Positions 22,379-33,014 of a DNA stretch of 64,000 nt are shown in pieces (the first letter of the stretch is position 1; each line of letters opens with the position of its first letter). The stretch comes from Cephalotus follicularis (lineage: Eukaryota > Streptophyta > Magnoliopsida > Oxalidales > Cephalotaceae), in the NCBI GenBank assembly GCA_001972305.1, contig BDDD01001358.1, positions 352,259 through 416,258 on the forward strand, written 5' to 3'. The translations under genes and the position numbers were made by a program. Under the pieces are notes generated by a model. The model ran no database searches. It saw only the letters and a program-made list of their open reading frames with translations, and was not told where the DNA came from.

Positions 22379-24766
22379 ATGGATGTAAGGAAAAGACGTG
22401 GAAGGGCTCGAGCTATCGATCAAAATAATCCTGAGGAAATGAATGACAGAGGAAACCTGATGGATCTTATAGCTGACTACTTCCAACAACAGATGGCCAC
22501 TAATACAGCTCATATGGAGGAAATGCGTCGATTGTACGCACAAGCGCAACCACGACACATGGCTCCTGACCATGATGTGTTGCATGATGGAAACCAGTTT
22601 GGAAGGGATATCGAGAGATTTATGAGGCAAAACCCTCCTATTACTATTACGGAAAGGTGGTTACAAGATCTAGATAAGATCTTTACTGTTATGGATTGTA
22701 CAGATGATCAGAGGTTGAAATTTGTTGTTTATCGCTTATGGGGTGAGGCCACTCATTGGTGGGAGATGGTCAAAGCAAAATGGGATGCGATGGGGCTTGA
22801 TAGTACTTGGGATAGATTTCAAAATGAATTCTTGGAGACTTATGTGTCACGTGTTGAACGTGAGCATAGAGAGACGGAGCTCTTAGAGTTGCGTCAAGGT
22901 GATATGACAGTGACCGAATATCAGGACCAGTTTGTGGAGTTAGCCAAACATTTAGCTTATCTTGTGGCTGATAAGAACAAAAACATTCAGAGGTATTTCA
23001 AAGGCTTACGACCGGATCTTCAAGCAAAGATTAGAGATATGGAGTTGGAGACCTTTGTGCAAGTTGCTCAAAAGGCGAGATTGTTGGAGAGTATTCAGAA
23101 TGAAGACCGTGCGGAAAGGGCCCGTGCACAGTAGGCTAAACAAACCTCTACATAGTCTAGGCCAACTTCGTCGAAGTGGCAGGGTAGTGGTTCTCCAACC
23201 AAGTCAGCAAAGAATAGATCTCAACAGTCTGCCACTCAAGGTACTCCTAGTCAGGGGAGTAATGCAAGATCTGGACTTTGTTCTCACTGTGGTCATGCAG
23301 GCCATAAGCAGAAGGGTTGTTGGATGAAGAATGGGTTATGCATGAGGTATGGGGCATCTGGTCATATGATGAGAGATTGTCTGAGGGGTCAGGTGACAAT
23401 GCCCCCTGGACCTGCGAGTAGTAGCGGTACTGTAGCTGGACCTTCACAGCGGAGGCATACTGGCAAGAGCATCATGAAAGGTATAGTTTTTACCCTTACT
23501 CAAACAGAAGTTCCGGAGTCTACTTCTGTTATCGAAGGTACACTTTATATCTATGGTTTTTCTGCTAGAGTATTGTTGGATCCGGGAGCATCACATTGAT
23601 TTATTGCTTCCCGATTTGCATCTTGTTTGGATATAACACCTAATTGTATGCCATATGTTCTCGATGTGAGTACACCCGCTGGAGATTCCATGTGTACAGA
23701 TTTTGTATATAAGTGTTGCGAGATTTCTATGGCGGGTATTATGTTATATGCAGATCTTATTGTATTGCACATTTGAGACTTCGATGTCATCTTGGGTATG
23801 GATTGGCTGTCAGCTCATCGTGCTTGTATGGATTGTTACAACAAGATAGTGAAGTTTTGTCTGCCCAACGGTACTACTTTCCAATTTGAGGGAGACAATG
23901 GATTCTCTACGCCAATTATATCCTTCACTCGTGCATCAAAGTATCTTGAGAAAGGATGCAAAGGATATTTGGCTTATGTGATTGACAGTAAGAAGGAGAA
24001 AGGTTTGAGTCTTGAAAGGATTCCTGTTGTGAATGAATTTCCTGATGTATCCCCTGCAGATTTAGTATCGTTGCTGCCAAAGAGGATTATGGAGTTTGTC
24101 ATTGATCTTATACCTGGTACAACTCCTATTTCTAAGGCACCATACAGAATGGCTCCTGCATAATTGAGAGAATTGAAGATCCAACTGCAAGACTTGATTG
24201 ACAAAGGTTTCGTTTGACCTAGTGTTTCCCTGTGGGGTGCACTCGTATTGTTTGTGAAGAAGAAAGATGGGTTGATGAGACTTTGTATTGACTATTGGAT
24301 GTTGAATAAAGCGACAATTAATAACAAGTATACTCTTCCACACATTGAGGAATTTTTTGATCAATTGCAAGGTTCAAGAGTATTCTCTAAACTCCACCTG
24401 AGATCGGGTTACCACCAGTTGAGAGTACGGGAATGAGATATTGAAAAGACTGCTTTTCAAACGCGATATGGTCACTATGAGTTCCTATAAATGTTGTTTG
24501 GTGTTACTAATGCACTGGCAACGTTCATGTCCTTGATGAACGATGCTTACCCACCATATCTAGATCAGTTTGTTGTCTTGTTTATTGACAATATTCTGAT
24601 ATATTCTAGAAACAAAGAGGAGCATAATTTCTGGCTTGATCATGTGATCTTCCTTGGTCACATAGTTTCTGGAGAAGATTTAGCGGTGGATCCGCCGAAG
24701 AATGAGGTTGTCCGAGATTGGCCACAATCGAAGAATGTTACTGATGTACGCAGTTTCCTTGGTTTG
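22379..24766 (+). pseudogene. gag-pol: gypsy1 gag-protease-reverse transcriptase, one frame with many stops
   Basis: The start ATG at 22379 gives MDVRKRRGRARAID. Gag contains THWWEMVKAKWDAMG and MTVTEYQDQFVELAKHL. Two zinc knuckles follow: CSHCGHAGHKQKGC is intact, and the second has tyrosine for a cysteine (CMRYGASGHMMRDC). The protease carries LDPGASH near 23580 with a stop directly after. The reverse transcriptase runs from [13 protein letters not shown] to the catalytic block, which reads FIDNILIYS instead of F-I-D-D, so polymerase activity would be lost. The frame is the same from 22379 to 24766 with only nonsense mutations. The Copia element at 24767 splits it after RSFLGL. The conserved pol style is Tekay/Del. 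Confidence 0.88.
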
Positions 24767-25338
24767 TGAAAAGCAATGTATGGCAACCTAAAATAAACTA
24801 ACAAAATTGTATGCGGAAAAAACAATTTAAACTATGAATATAGACAATCACACAAGAGCAAATAAATTAAAGAGTTAAGGGATAGAGAGTGTGCAAACAA
24901 ATTTATAGTGGTTCGGCAAATCTGTGTCTACGTCCACTTTCTCAAGACCTCTTGAGTTTCCACTAGAATCCACTAGCAACCTTTGATTTTCGGCTTACAG
25001 GTGAAAATCAAAGCAAAACCACCTTACACTTTATTTGAGTTCCGGGTGTAAATCAATGAAACACCTTACAAGGGTTCACTCCCCTCTTATACAAAGAATG
25101 ATAAAAGTGAATTGTGTTGTGTTTACAATAACCTCTCTAAGGTTGGATATGAAAGTGCTAGCTTAGTTACAAGCTTTGGATATTGATTTGAAAGATGTAG
25201 AATAGCTCTAGTGTTGCTTGGAAGTAATGTGTATTTGCTTGTTATCTCTTGATATGTCTCTTTTGTAAAAATACCACATTCTTCCTTTTAAAGAGATCCT
25301 CCAACGGATCTATTTTTAGGCATTCAGACCAAATCCAG

Positions 25339-25680
25339 TCGGCTGGATTTTCCTTGCAGTCGGCTGGTAAAATGTTGTACATTTGTAATTATAGCCGTTG
25401 GAGGGAGGCAGTCGACTGGATGGACTGGGCAGTCGACTGGATGCCTTGGCAGTAGACTGATGCTCTGTTCCAGTCGGCTGTTTGGGCTAGAAATTCAATT
25501 TCCAAAGCTACTGGTTGAATTGTGCATTTCTTGGCAGTCGGCTGGAAAGCCTTGGCAGTCGACTGGATTGTCACGGCAGTCGACCGGTGACCTGAGGCAG
25601 TCGGCTGTCTGGAGTGCAAATGCAGTTTCTGGGTTTGTTTGAAGGTCCAGTCGCCTGGTCATACTTGGGCAGTCGACTGG
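25339..25680. repeat. CAGTCGACTG-type array in the Copia 3' LTR
   Basis: It is the same array as at 32500-32843, with several point differences between the two LTRs inside the words. Confidence 0.9.
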
Positions 25681-27167
25681 ATTGCCTGTTTCTGCAATAT
25701 AAAACCTTTGCAACACTTTCAACATTACAACCAAGTGAGTATATGATATCAAAACATGCATATAAGTGTTTCTTGATTGTTACTTGTTTGTTAATCATCG
25801 AAACATAATCTTTAACACAATTAATGTCACACCCCGCTATTTCGGTACTTTCGTTAGATCAGCATATATGGTGATATCAGTATTAAACATACATTCCAGC
25901 ATTTCATTTAACAGTTCATAAACAGTATGCGGAAGCAGTCAATAAGCCAGAATATATAAAAATACAAGTCTTCGCACGCATCCCATACTACGTGCGGTTA
26001 CAAGTCAAATTATCCTTAACATAAGGAAACATCATAAACGAGGCATGATTCGTTCATTACATTCCGGTACATAACAACAGTAAAATAACAACCTTAAAAT
26101 GATAAACAGAAGCTTTCCAAAGCTTCGGCAGCAAGCTCCGAATGTCCTTGCTCAATCTGTAATGGTAGGGGTTAGCCGTTGTCCTCACTTGGCTAAGCAG
26201 GAAGATAGTGTATGCAGGAGAATATATGAATGCAATTATGTATGACAGTTTATATCAAAATATCATTTCAGTGTGCCAATATATAAGCAATCATGCCAAT
26301 TGGCCATGAAAAGTACGTATGCAAAGATACCGCACAAGGGTACAATCAATTCATTCAGTGGTTTGGGTGTCGCATATCGCTAACTCCTAGCACCAATTGC
26401 GCACCACCTATCTATCACCCTATGCACCGAGGATGATAAATCAGGTCAGTTACTACCGGCGTTGGCGGGTAGTTTAACAGTAATTCTGCAATTGCAGACA
26501 GTGGGGTGATGCTCTCGCCAACTCATGGCACACAGGATCACATCCATAATCAGTGATATCCTCCATCACTAACTATGGCAGTGACATAGACAATCAATTT
26601 AATCAGTACAATCAGTAGTAATATTACATATATAATCAATATGCAATATCAAGATGGTTTCTTTTAGAAACATATAACAGTTCAGTAATCGTACATCTCA
26701 TGTGAGGACACGATATCAGTACAGTAGTGGTTTCCAATTTGGAAACAAACAGTCGGTACCTCTCATGTGGAGGAAAACTGTAGTTTATTTTAACAATAAA
26801 CCTCTCTTTGAAAATGATAAAAGTTATCATAATTTTGGTTCAAGTCCCATCAACGGTTTCAATCTTTAAAATATCAGTAACAATGGTGTTTAAATAGCAC
26901 CAAACAGTAGATATATACTAACATAAGTAGTATATACAATAACATTAATCAAATCAATAGATTTTGTAAATCATAGCTTTCTCTTGAAATGGTGTTTAAG
27001 CCGTAAATTATGCATATGATACATAATTCCTTCGATCAGTGAAATATCAGTGGTAATGATGTTAACTAACATCATACAGTATGTGCATTATGTTGGTAAC
27101 ATATACAAATCATCAACAATGCAAAACAGTAGCAATTCAGTGATTATTATGCAGTTCCAGCCCAGAA

Positions 27168-27239
27168 CAGTCGGCTGCCATCAAGAACCAGCTGGCTGTT
27201 GGGTTGAGTAGTCGACTGCTTTTGGGTGGCAGTCGACTG
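27168..27239. repeat. CAGTCGACTG-type array 1 in the 2138-bp solo LTR
   Basis: Words start at 27168, 27189, 27209 and 27230, with intervals of 21, 20 and 21 bp. Confidence 0.9.
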
Positions 27240-27709
27240 GTTTTACCCAGAAATGCAGGCAGAACAGTTTTGTATAATGCAATTCCAATGCCAAATCAGT
27301 CCAATACAATGAGAAAATTAAGTTCCTTGTTCACTCACTCTCCAAGTCTCCAACTTCAAGCATGAAATTTCCAATTCTCTATGCAAGCTCCTTCAATTCC
27401 CCAGCAATTCCCTCTTTTTACAGTGTTTCTAACACTCACAATACCCTCTCATTCAGATGATATAAGCCACGAATTCGCCAGAGATCATTTGCTCTAACTC
27501 TTCCCAAATTTCCTTCTCTCTCACATGCCCTTGTTTCTTGCTAATTTCTCCTTTCAATGTTGCAGGTGCAGGTCTGTCATTGCAGAGCACATGCAAGGGC
27601 ATGCAAGGCATCACATTGCATGTTATGGCAGCTTAGGACACGTACCCCCCATGCATGCCATGCCCAAGATCAGTTGACACCTGCACAGACACATGTTCTG
27701 TCAAAATTA

Positions 27710-27789
27710 CAGTCGACTGGATTCATGGGATAGTCGACTGGACACCACACGCATCAGGCAGTCGACTGTTCCCCTGTGACAGTCGGCTG
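27710..27789. repeat. CAGTCGACTG-type array 2 in the 2138-bp solo LTR
   Basis: Words start at 27710, 27731, 27759 and 27780, with intervals of 21, 28 and 21 bp. Confidence 0.9.
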
Positions 27790-27988
27790 TCCTGGTTAAA
27801 TTAGGGTTTCTTGAGTTCGATTTTCACCAAACGAACCCCCATTCATTCCAAACATAATTAAACACAAAAGAATATCATATTTGGACAATAATTCAATTAA
27901 AATGTATATTTTATTTCAATAATTGGATCAATATACATAAAATCGAAATTGCGGTTATTACAATTAAAGGGGTGGCAAAAAGCCAACA

Positions 27989-28002
27989 ATCTCCCCATTT
28001 TT
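27989..28002 (-). other. Polypurine tract of the Copia element
   Basis: The minus strand reads AAAAATGGGGAGAT immediately before the 3' LTR start TGTTGGC. It is the expected primer for plus-strand DNA synthesis. Confidence 0.85.
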
Positions 28003-28571
28003 CATGATTGACAAAACAAGCCTAATATTGCATGATTTTGACATTTAACATACTGAAATTAACTCATCTATCATTTATCAAGTCTTAAGCATTTGTCCAA
28101 GTAATTTAGCAACAATTCTCCCCCTTTTTGTATGCCAAGTTTCAAAAAGACAATATAAAGGCAATGTATACTTAAGCAAATTGCCAATGCACTACAATGT
28201 AAAACCAATTTATCAACACCAAAGTATCTATGCAATACCAATAAACATCTCCCCCTTTTTGTCAAGCAACAAAAAATTTGAAAGAGAGTCCCCCTTAATC
28301 ATAGCATATGTGTAAGCCTTTTAACAATGGGCTTGAGTAAAAGCAAATTTTTCTTTAACTAAGTCATACTCCTATTTAAAATATGGAGAAGAACCATAAT
28401 AACAAGTATAATCAATATATATATTCAACCCCATCAACACAATATATAACAATGCAAGTTTATTACATAAACTTCAAAGTCATAATAAAAACACCAAGTT
28501 TCTCAAACACAAATTACAAAAGTCATAACAAGTTCATCATAATGAAAATGTGATATGCATAAGATGTTTGC
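28003..28571. other. Non-coding 3' part of the Copia internal region
   Basis: Between the stop of the extra ORF and the polypurine tract lies AT-rich DNA with repeated CTCCCCC(TT) stretches (about 28110, 28250 and 28290), which are purine-rich on the element's sense strand and may be decayed extra polypurine tracts. No gene was recognised. Confidence 0.5.
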
Positions 28572-29681
28572 TCAAGAAGATCCGGGAGGTGGTGGTTGAG
28601 GGTAAGCATTTTGGAGCATTTGGATCACTTGGGCCATTTGCGCGTCTTGGGAGTCTAAGCGATCATAAATTTGATCCACCCTTCCTTGAATGTATTCCAT
28701 CTTCGCTTGTAGAGACTCCATGGTTGGCCGACTACTACCACTTCCACTTCCAATTCCACTTGGCCTCACTTCGAATCTATCTCCGTCATCATCTTCTTCC
28801 TCTTCTTCTCCAACATCTCCACCAACATCTACATCCGGTGCCCTCACCGGTGCTCTTCCTGCAGCTTGTATCTTTACCCAAAGACCATCTTTGAACTTGA
28901 TATTACAACTTCTTAAACCGGCTTTATTGATCAATTGTTTGGATTTCGGTTTGACATTGTGTTCATCATTTAGGTCAATATCTAGGGTAGCTAGAATCCT
29001 ACTTAAGAGCATACGATATGGGAGGTGATTTGGTCTTGACAAAATATGGTTGACAATAAGGTATGGGAGATTGACAAGAGTTCCATTCTTTATGTAAGCT
29101 ATTAACTTTAGGTCTCGCTCAGATGGGAGTGTTTGCGAGCCTTCCCTTGGCAACAAAGTGTTGGTAACTAGCAATAAAAGAATATGAGTAGCTACGGGCA
29201 AATGGCTACTAGTGACGGTCATAATGGGATTGACATTAGGCCGTTCTAAGCAAATTTCTAATGCATCGGATTTTTCGATATCGTTGAAGTGTGTGATATC
29301 GGTGCATGGAATTCCTAGGGTTTCTCCTATGAATTCAGGGGTTATTTCAACAGCAACACCAAGAACAAAAGATTTGGCCACACAATTGGAGGATTTTTCT
29401 AGGTTAGCATAAAAAAGTTTCACTATCCTAGGGTAAATGGGGTGTGATGAACACAAATAATCAAACCATCCTAATTGTTCAAGCCATGGTCTAATAGAAG
29501 CAATATTGCAAGTTAAAACAGCCCTATCTAACCATTTCTCATTATGTAATTTGACAGAATTCAAAGTGAAGTTATACCTCTCCTCATTTTCCTTGGAGAG
29601 AAATAGGTCACCATCATAATCCATCCTTGTACTTGAGCTTACTTGCTTGGTTCCCATACTTTTTCTCTTCCTTGAAGCCAT
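28572..29681 (-). CDS. Intact 369-residue ORF, putative plant transposon protein-like
   Basis: The ORF is complete from ATG (context TCAATGGCTTC) to stop, unlike all other retroelement genes here. It starts MASRKRKSMGTKQ, a basic and possibly nuclear-targeting end. Residues about 40-130 (LEQLGWFDYLCSSHPIYPRI, VKLFYANLEKS, ITPEFIGETLGIP) look like the domain often labelled putative plant transposon protein. An acidic run (GEEEEEDDDGD) lies near residue 295. A short coiled-coil-like helix follows (MESLQAKMEYIQGRVDQIYD) before a PPPPG tail. It occupies the position where env-like or extra ORFs stand in SIRE-type Copia elements. Its biochemical role is unknown. It could be a co-opted host gene or an accessory protein acting in trans with gag. 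Confidence 0.8.
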   Translation of the reverse strand: MASRKRKSMGTKQVSSSTRMDYDGDLFLSKENEERYNFTLNSVKLHNEKWLDRAVLTCNIASIRPWLEQLGWFDYLCSSHPIYPRIVKLFYANLEKSSNCVAKSFVLGVAVEITPEFIGETLGIPCTDITHFNDIEKSDALEICLERPNVNPIMTVTSSHLPVATHILLLLVTNTLLPREGSQTLPSERDLKLIAYIKNGTLVNLPYLIVNHILSRPNHLPYRMLLSRILATLDIDLNDEHNVKPKSKQLINKAGLRSCNIKFKDGLWVKIQAAGRAPVRAPDVDVGGDVGEEEEEDDDGDRFEVRPSGIGSGSGSSRPTMESLQAKMEYIQGRVDQIYDRLDSQDAQMAQVIQMLQNAYPQPPPPGSS

Positions 29682-29771
29682 TGATAATAGAGGGACGATT
29701 TTTTGGGCGATTTTTAGGGTTAGATAGTGTTTTTGGGAGAGAAGGTTGTGAGAGGGAAAGAGAAAAACGCG

Positions 29772-29778
29772 TTTTATA
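29772..29778 (-). promoter_or_regulatory. TATA-like box before the 369-residue ORF
   Basis: The minus strand reads GTTTTTATAAAACGCG about 90 bp before the ATG and is followed by a pyrimidine-rich leader (TTTTTCTCTTTCCCTCTC). A palindrome array stands directly upstream. Together they look like a separate promoter for this ORF. This is inference from layout only. Confidence 0.5.
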
Positions 29779-29798
29779 AAAACTGTTCTGTATAAAAA

Positions 29799-29869
29799 CA
29801 GTCGACTGGTGTCATTTGACAGTTGACTGGATCACAGACAATCGACTGTACCAGGACACCAGTCGACTG
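29799..29869. repeat. CAGTCGACTG-type array upstream of the 369-residue ORF
   Basis: Words start at 29799, 29820, 29839 and 29860, with intervals of 21, 19 and 21 bp. The first and last are exact. This is the only array found outside an LTR. Confidence 0.9.
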
Positions 29870-29881
29870 GAATCTGCAGAA

Positions 29882-30204
29882 ATAGAAGATGACAGATTCG
29901 AGTCTTTTCTTTGATCCGAAGAAATCATGGTCAGCTATTATTGATTAATAGTGACTTAGATATATGAGCATTTTGATATGATTGAGTTGAAAACTCAATG
30001 TTTGATGCAAGACATGTTTTGAAAACAAATATACAATCAATCATATAAATTCATTCAAGAATCATAGCACATACAAACATACCAATTATTATGATATGTA
30101 CAAAACAACAAAGAGAACTTACTACACTTGTGCTCACTGGTCATATATATAACTTGACGTTCCATAGTACCATTTCCTTTGAGCACACCTACAAAGTAAG
30201 AGAT
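29882..30204. other. Spacer between gag and the extra ORF in the Copia element
   Basis: These 320 bp are where pol should begin. No integrase or polymerase residue was recognised, so the pol deletion is essentially complete. Confidence 0.6.
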
Positions 30205-31876
30205 TTAAACTTTTGGTACCCAAATAAATTTGGGTCCTTGAGTGTTAGTCACGAAAGTTCCTTTCGGAACCCAAATTTTCCTAGTTTTACCATAATAACG
30301 ATTATTTCTATATATGCAAGAAGTAGACACATGTTCGAGTCTACCACAATAATTACAAGACATTTTAGGCTCACTTTTCTTGATAAAGAAATTTTGAAAA
30401 TGCTTGACATTTTTCATTTCTTCGTAGCCGAGACCGGCTTTGTCAAACACACATCTTTGAAGTCCCAACAAATTATCCAACTTGTCACTACTATTAGAAA
30501 ATTTTGAAAATGTTTTCTTCAAAGCATCAATTTTACTTTTTAATTTTTCATTTTCTTCCAACGAATCAATTGATAGTTTTGAGGATACATTTAGAATTTC
30601 AATCTCATTCATGTAAAAACTATTTTTATCTTTTAGAGATTCAATTTCATTTAAAAACTCGCTATTCTCACTCTTTAAATCATCAATTTCTTTTGACATA
30701 GAGATAGCATTTTTCTTTAAAGTCTTATTTTTCAAACACACATTCTCATACTCATCATACAATTTTTCATAAGCAATTTGCAATTCATCAAATGTAAAGT
30801 TTACCTCATCTTCTTCCTCATCCTCAATTGCCATGTAAGCAATGTGTGCAACTTCTTCATCGCTTTCTTCTTCGGAGCTTGAGGAAGCACTATCCGACCA
30901 TGTCGCAACCATTGCTTTCTTCTTCTTGAAGTATTCATTCTTTTTCTTTAATTGCTCTTTCTTTTTAAGGTTTGGACACTTATTCTTGAAGTGGCCGGGC
31001 TTCTTGCATTCATAGCATGTTGGTTCTTCCCGTTTGCTTGGTTCTTCATCTTGAAGGTAATTCTTTTTGAAATTCTTTTTACCTTTTTGATTCTTGAGGA
31101 ACCTTTTGAATTGGGAGGTAATAAGCGCAACATCTTCATCTTCATCACTTTCACTATCTTCCTTTGAAGCTTTGAAAGCGATTGCCTTTTTCTTCTTGAC
31201 TTCCACATTCTCATGATTCTTCATTGTTGTCTCATGTGTCATCAAGGAGCCTAGGAGTTGTTCGAGTGGAAGAGTGGAAAGGTCCTTAGCCTCCTCAATG
31301 GCCGTTACCTTTGGAGTCCAACTCTTTGGCAAGCACCTCAAAATTTTCCTTACAAGTTATTGGTTAGAGTAAGATTTGCCAAGATTCGTAAGAGAATTAA
31401 TGATAGTAGTAAAGCGAGTAAACATATCACTAATATTCTCATTATCATGCATTATAAACAATTCATATTCATGTACAAGCATGCTTATTTTCGATTCTTT
31501 TACTTGATTCGTGCCTTCATATGTGACTTCTAATAAATCCCACATCTCTTTAGCCGAATCACACGAGGATATCCGATTAAATTCATTAGGGCCAACGGCA
31601 CAAAATAAAACATGTTTTGCTTTTGAATTTAATTGGAGCATCCTAAAGTCATTGTCATTATATTCATTCTCCGGTTTAGGAGAGACTACTCCTTCTATAG
31701 TTTTAGTGGGCATTCTAGGACCATTAACAATTATATGCCACAATTGATAGTCAAGGGATTGTAGAAATATGGTCATTCTAGTCTTCCAAAAACTATAGTT
31801 GTTTCCATCAAAAAAATGGAGGTCTAGTAATGGATGATCCTTCTAATCCTATGTTAAGGTTCATTTGGTTTGCCAT
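30205..31876 (-). pseudogene. gag: gag of the Copia element, nearly intact
   Basis: The start ATG at 31876 gives MANQMNLNIGLEG. One extra T in a T run near 31813 shifts the frame and one TAA after KSYSNQ near 31357 stops it. Otherwise the gene is open to a stop at 30205. The gag helical domain includes LDYQLWHIIVNGP, AKEMWDLLEVTYEGT and LPLEQLLGSLMTHE. A CCHC knuckle (CYECKKPGHFKNKC) lies near 31000. A long charged coiled-coil follows (YEKLYDEYENVCLKNKTLKK), and a second, degenerate knuckle (CNYCGRLEHVSTSC) is near 30350. The length and the final GPKFIWVPKV are typical of SIRE/Maximus gag. Confidence 0.88.
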
Positions 31877-31918
31877 GGATCTTTATATCTCTAACAATTA
31901 AGAATAATGAGATAACCG

Positions 31919-31930
31919 CTCTGATACCAA
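31919..31930 (-). other. Primer-binding site of the Copia element
   Basis: The minus strand reads TGGTATCAGAGC one base after the 5' LTR and matches the initiator methionine tRNA end. Confidence 0.92.
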
Positions 31931-31931
31931 C

Positions 31932-33009
31932 TGAAAACAATGTATGGCAACCTAAAATAAACTAACAAAATTGTATGCGGAAAAAACAATTTAAACTATG
32001 AATATAGACAATCACACAAGACCAAATAAATTAAAGAGTTATGGGATAGAGAGTGTGCAAACAAATTTATAGTGGTTCGGCAAATCCGTGCCTACGTCCA
32101 CTTTCTCAAGACCTCTTGAGTTTCCACTAGAATCCACTAGCAACCTTTGATTTTCGGCTTACGGGTGCAAATCAAAGCAAAACCACCTTACACTTAATTT
32201 GAGTTACGGGTGTAAATCAATGAAACACCTTACAAGGGTTCACTCCCCTCTTATACAAAGAATGATAAAAGTGAATTGTGTTGTGTTTACAATAACCTCT
32301 CTAAGGTTGGATATGAAAGTGCTAGCTTAGTTACAAGCTTTGGATATTGATTTGAAAGATGTAGAATAGCTCTAGTGTTGCTTGGAAGTAATGTGTATTT
32401 GCTTGTTATCTCTTGATATGTCTCTTTTGTAAAAATACCACATTCTTCCTTTTATAGAGATCCTCCAACGGATCTATTTTTAGGCATTCAGACCAAATCC
32501 AATCGGCTGGATTTTCCTTGCAGTCGGCTGGTAAAATGTTGTGCATTTGTAATTATAGCCGTTGGAGGGAGGCAGTCGGCTGGATGGACTGGGCAGTCGA
32601 CTGGATGCCTTGGCAGTCGACTGATGCTCTGTTCCAGTCGGCTGTTTGGGTTAGAAATTCGATTTCCAAAGCTACTGGTTGAATTGTGCATTTCTTGGCA
32701 GTCGGCTGGAAAGCCTTGGCAGTCGACTGGATTGTCACGGCAGTCGACTGGTGACCTGAGGCAGTCGGCTGGCTGGAGTGCAAATTCAGTTTCTGGGTTT
32801 GTTTGAAGGTCCAGTCGGCTGGTCATACTTGGGCAGTCGACTGGATTGCCTGTTTCTGCAATATAAAACCTTTGCAACACTTTCAACATTACAACCAAGT
32901 GAGTATATGATATCAAAACATGCATATAAGTGTTTCTTGATTGTTACTTGTTTGTTAATCATTGAAACATAATCTTTAACACAATGAAAGGGGTGGCAAA
33001 AAGCCAACA
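31932..33009 (-). repeat. 5' LTR of the Copia element
   Basis: It is 1078 bp. The minus-strand start is TGTTGGCTTTTTGCC. A TATA box (CTCTATAAAAGG) lies at about 32449-32458. The palindrome array lies between the LTR start and this box, so in U3. Confidence 0.93.
32500..32843. repeat. CAGTCGACTG-type array in the Copia 5' LTR
   Basis: Words start at 32500, 32521, 32573, 32594, 32614, 32635, 32699, 32720, 32741, 32762, 32812 and 32834. Nearest-neighbour intervals are 20-22 bp, and the larger gaps are 50, 52 and 64 bp. Confidence 0.95.
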
Positions 33010-33014
33010 GTTTG

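Larger units (their letters stand above)
25825..27962 (-). mobile_element. Solo LTR (2138 bp) inside the Copia 3' LTR
   Basis: The insert starts TGTCACACCCCGC and ends GGTTATTACA and is flanked by ATTAA (25820-25824 and 27963-27967). On the minus strand it ends GCGGGGTGTGACA, as the gypsy1 and gypsy2 LTRs do, and it shares the TGCTTCCGCA region with them. No internal domain remains. It is the innermost insertion of this branch. Confidence 0.92.
24767..27988 (-). repeat. 3' LTR of the Copia element, split by a solo LTR
   Basis: The LTR is 24767-25824 plus 27968-27988, 1079 bp in total, against 1078 bp for the 5' LTR. A 2138-bp solo LTR and its duplicated ATTAA lie between the two pieces. Confidence 0.93.
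24767..33009 (-). mobile_element. Non-autonomous Copia element (gag plus extra ORF, no pol)
   Basis: The element is bounded by TGAAAA...CCAACA and flanked by the 5-bp duplication GTTTG (24762-24766 and 33010-33014). The reading frame of gypsy1 resumes exactly when it is removed. On the minus strand the order is 5' LTR (33009-31932), primer-binding site (31930-31919), gag (31876-30205), an unrelated 369-residue ORF (29681-28572), purine tract (28002-27989) and 3' LTR. Integrase, reverse transcriptase and RNase H are absent. The LTRs differ at about 21 sites by eye, near 2 percent, so it is the youngest large insertion with a measurable age here. The gag style is SIRE/Maximus-like. Confidence 0.93.

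Noticed and set aside
25389-25642. Opposed open frames in the Copia 3' LTR encoding QSTG- and QSAG-like repeats
   Set aside because: They are readings of the palindrome array in several frames on both strands, with no sign of coding constraint.
32488-32925. Minus-strand open frame of 145 codons with heptad repeats (PVDC/PADC)
   Set aside because: It is a by-product of the 21-bp array, because 21 is a multiple of three. Intervals of 20, 22 and 50 bp break the heptad, and the frame lies in the LTR U3 with no conserved start.
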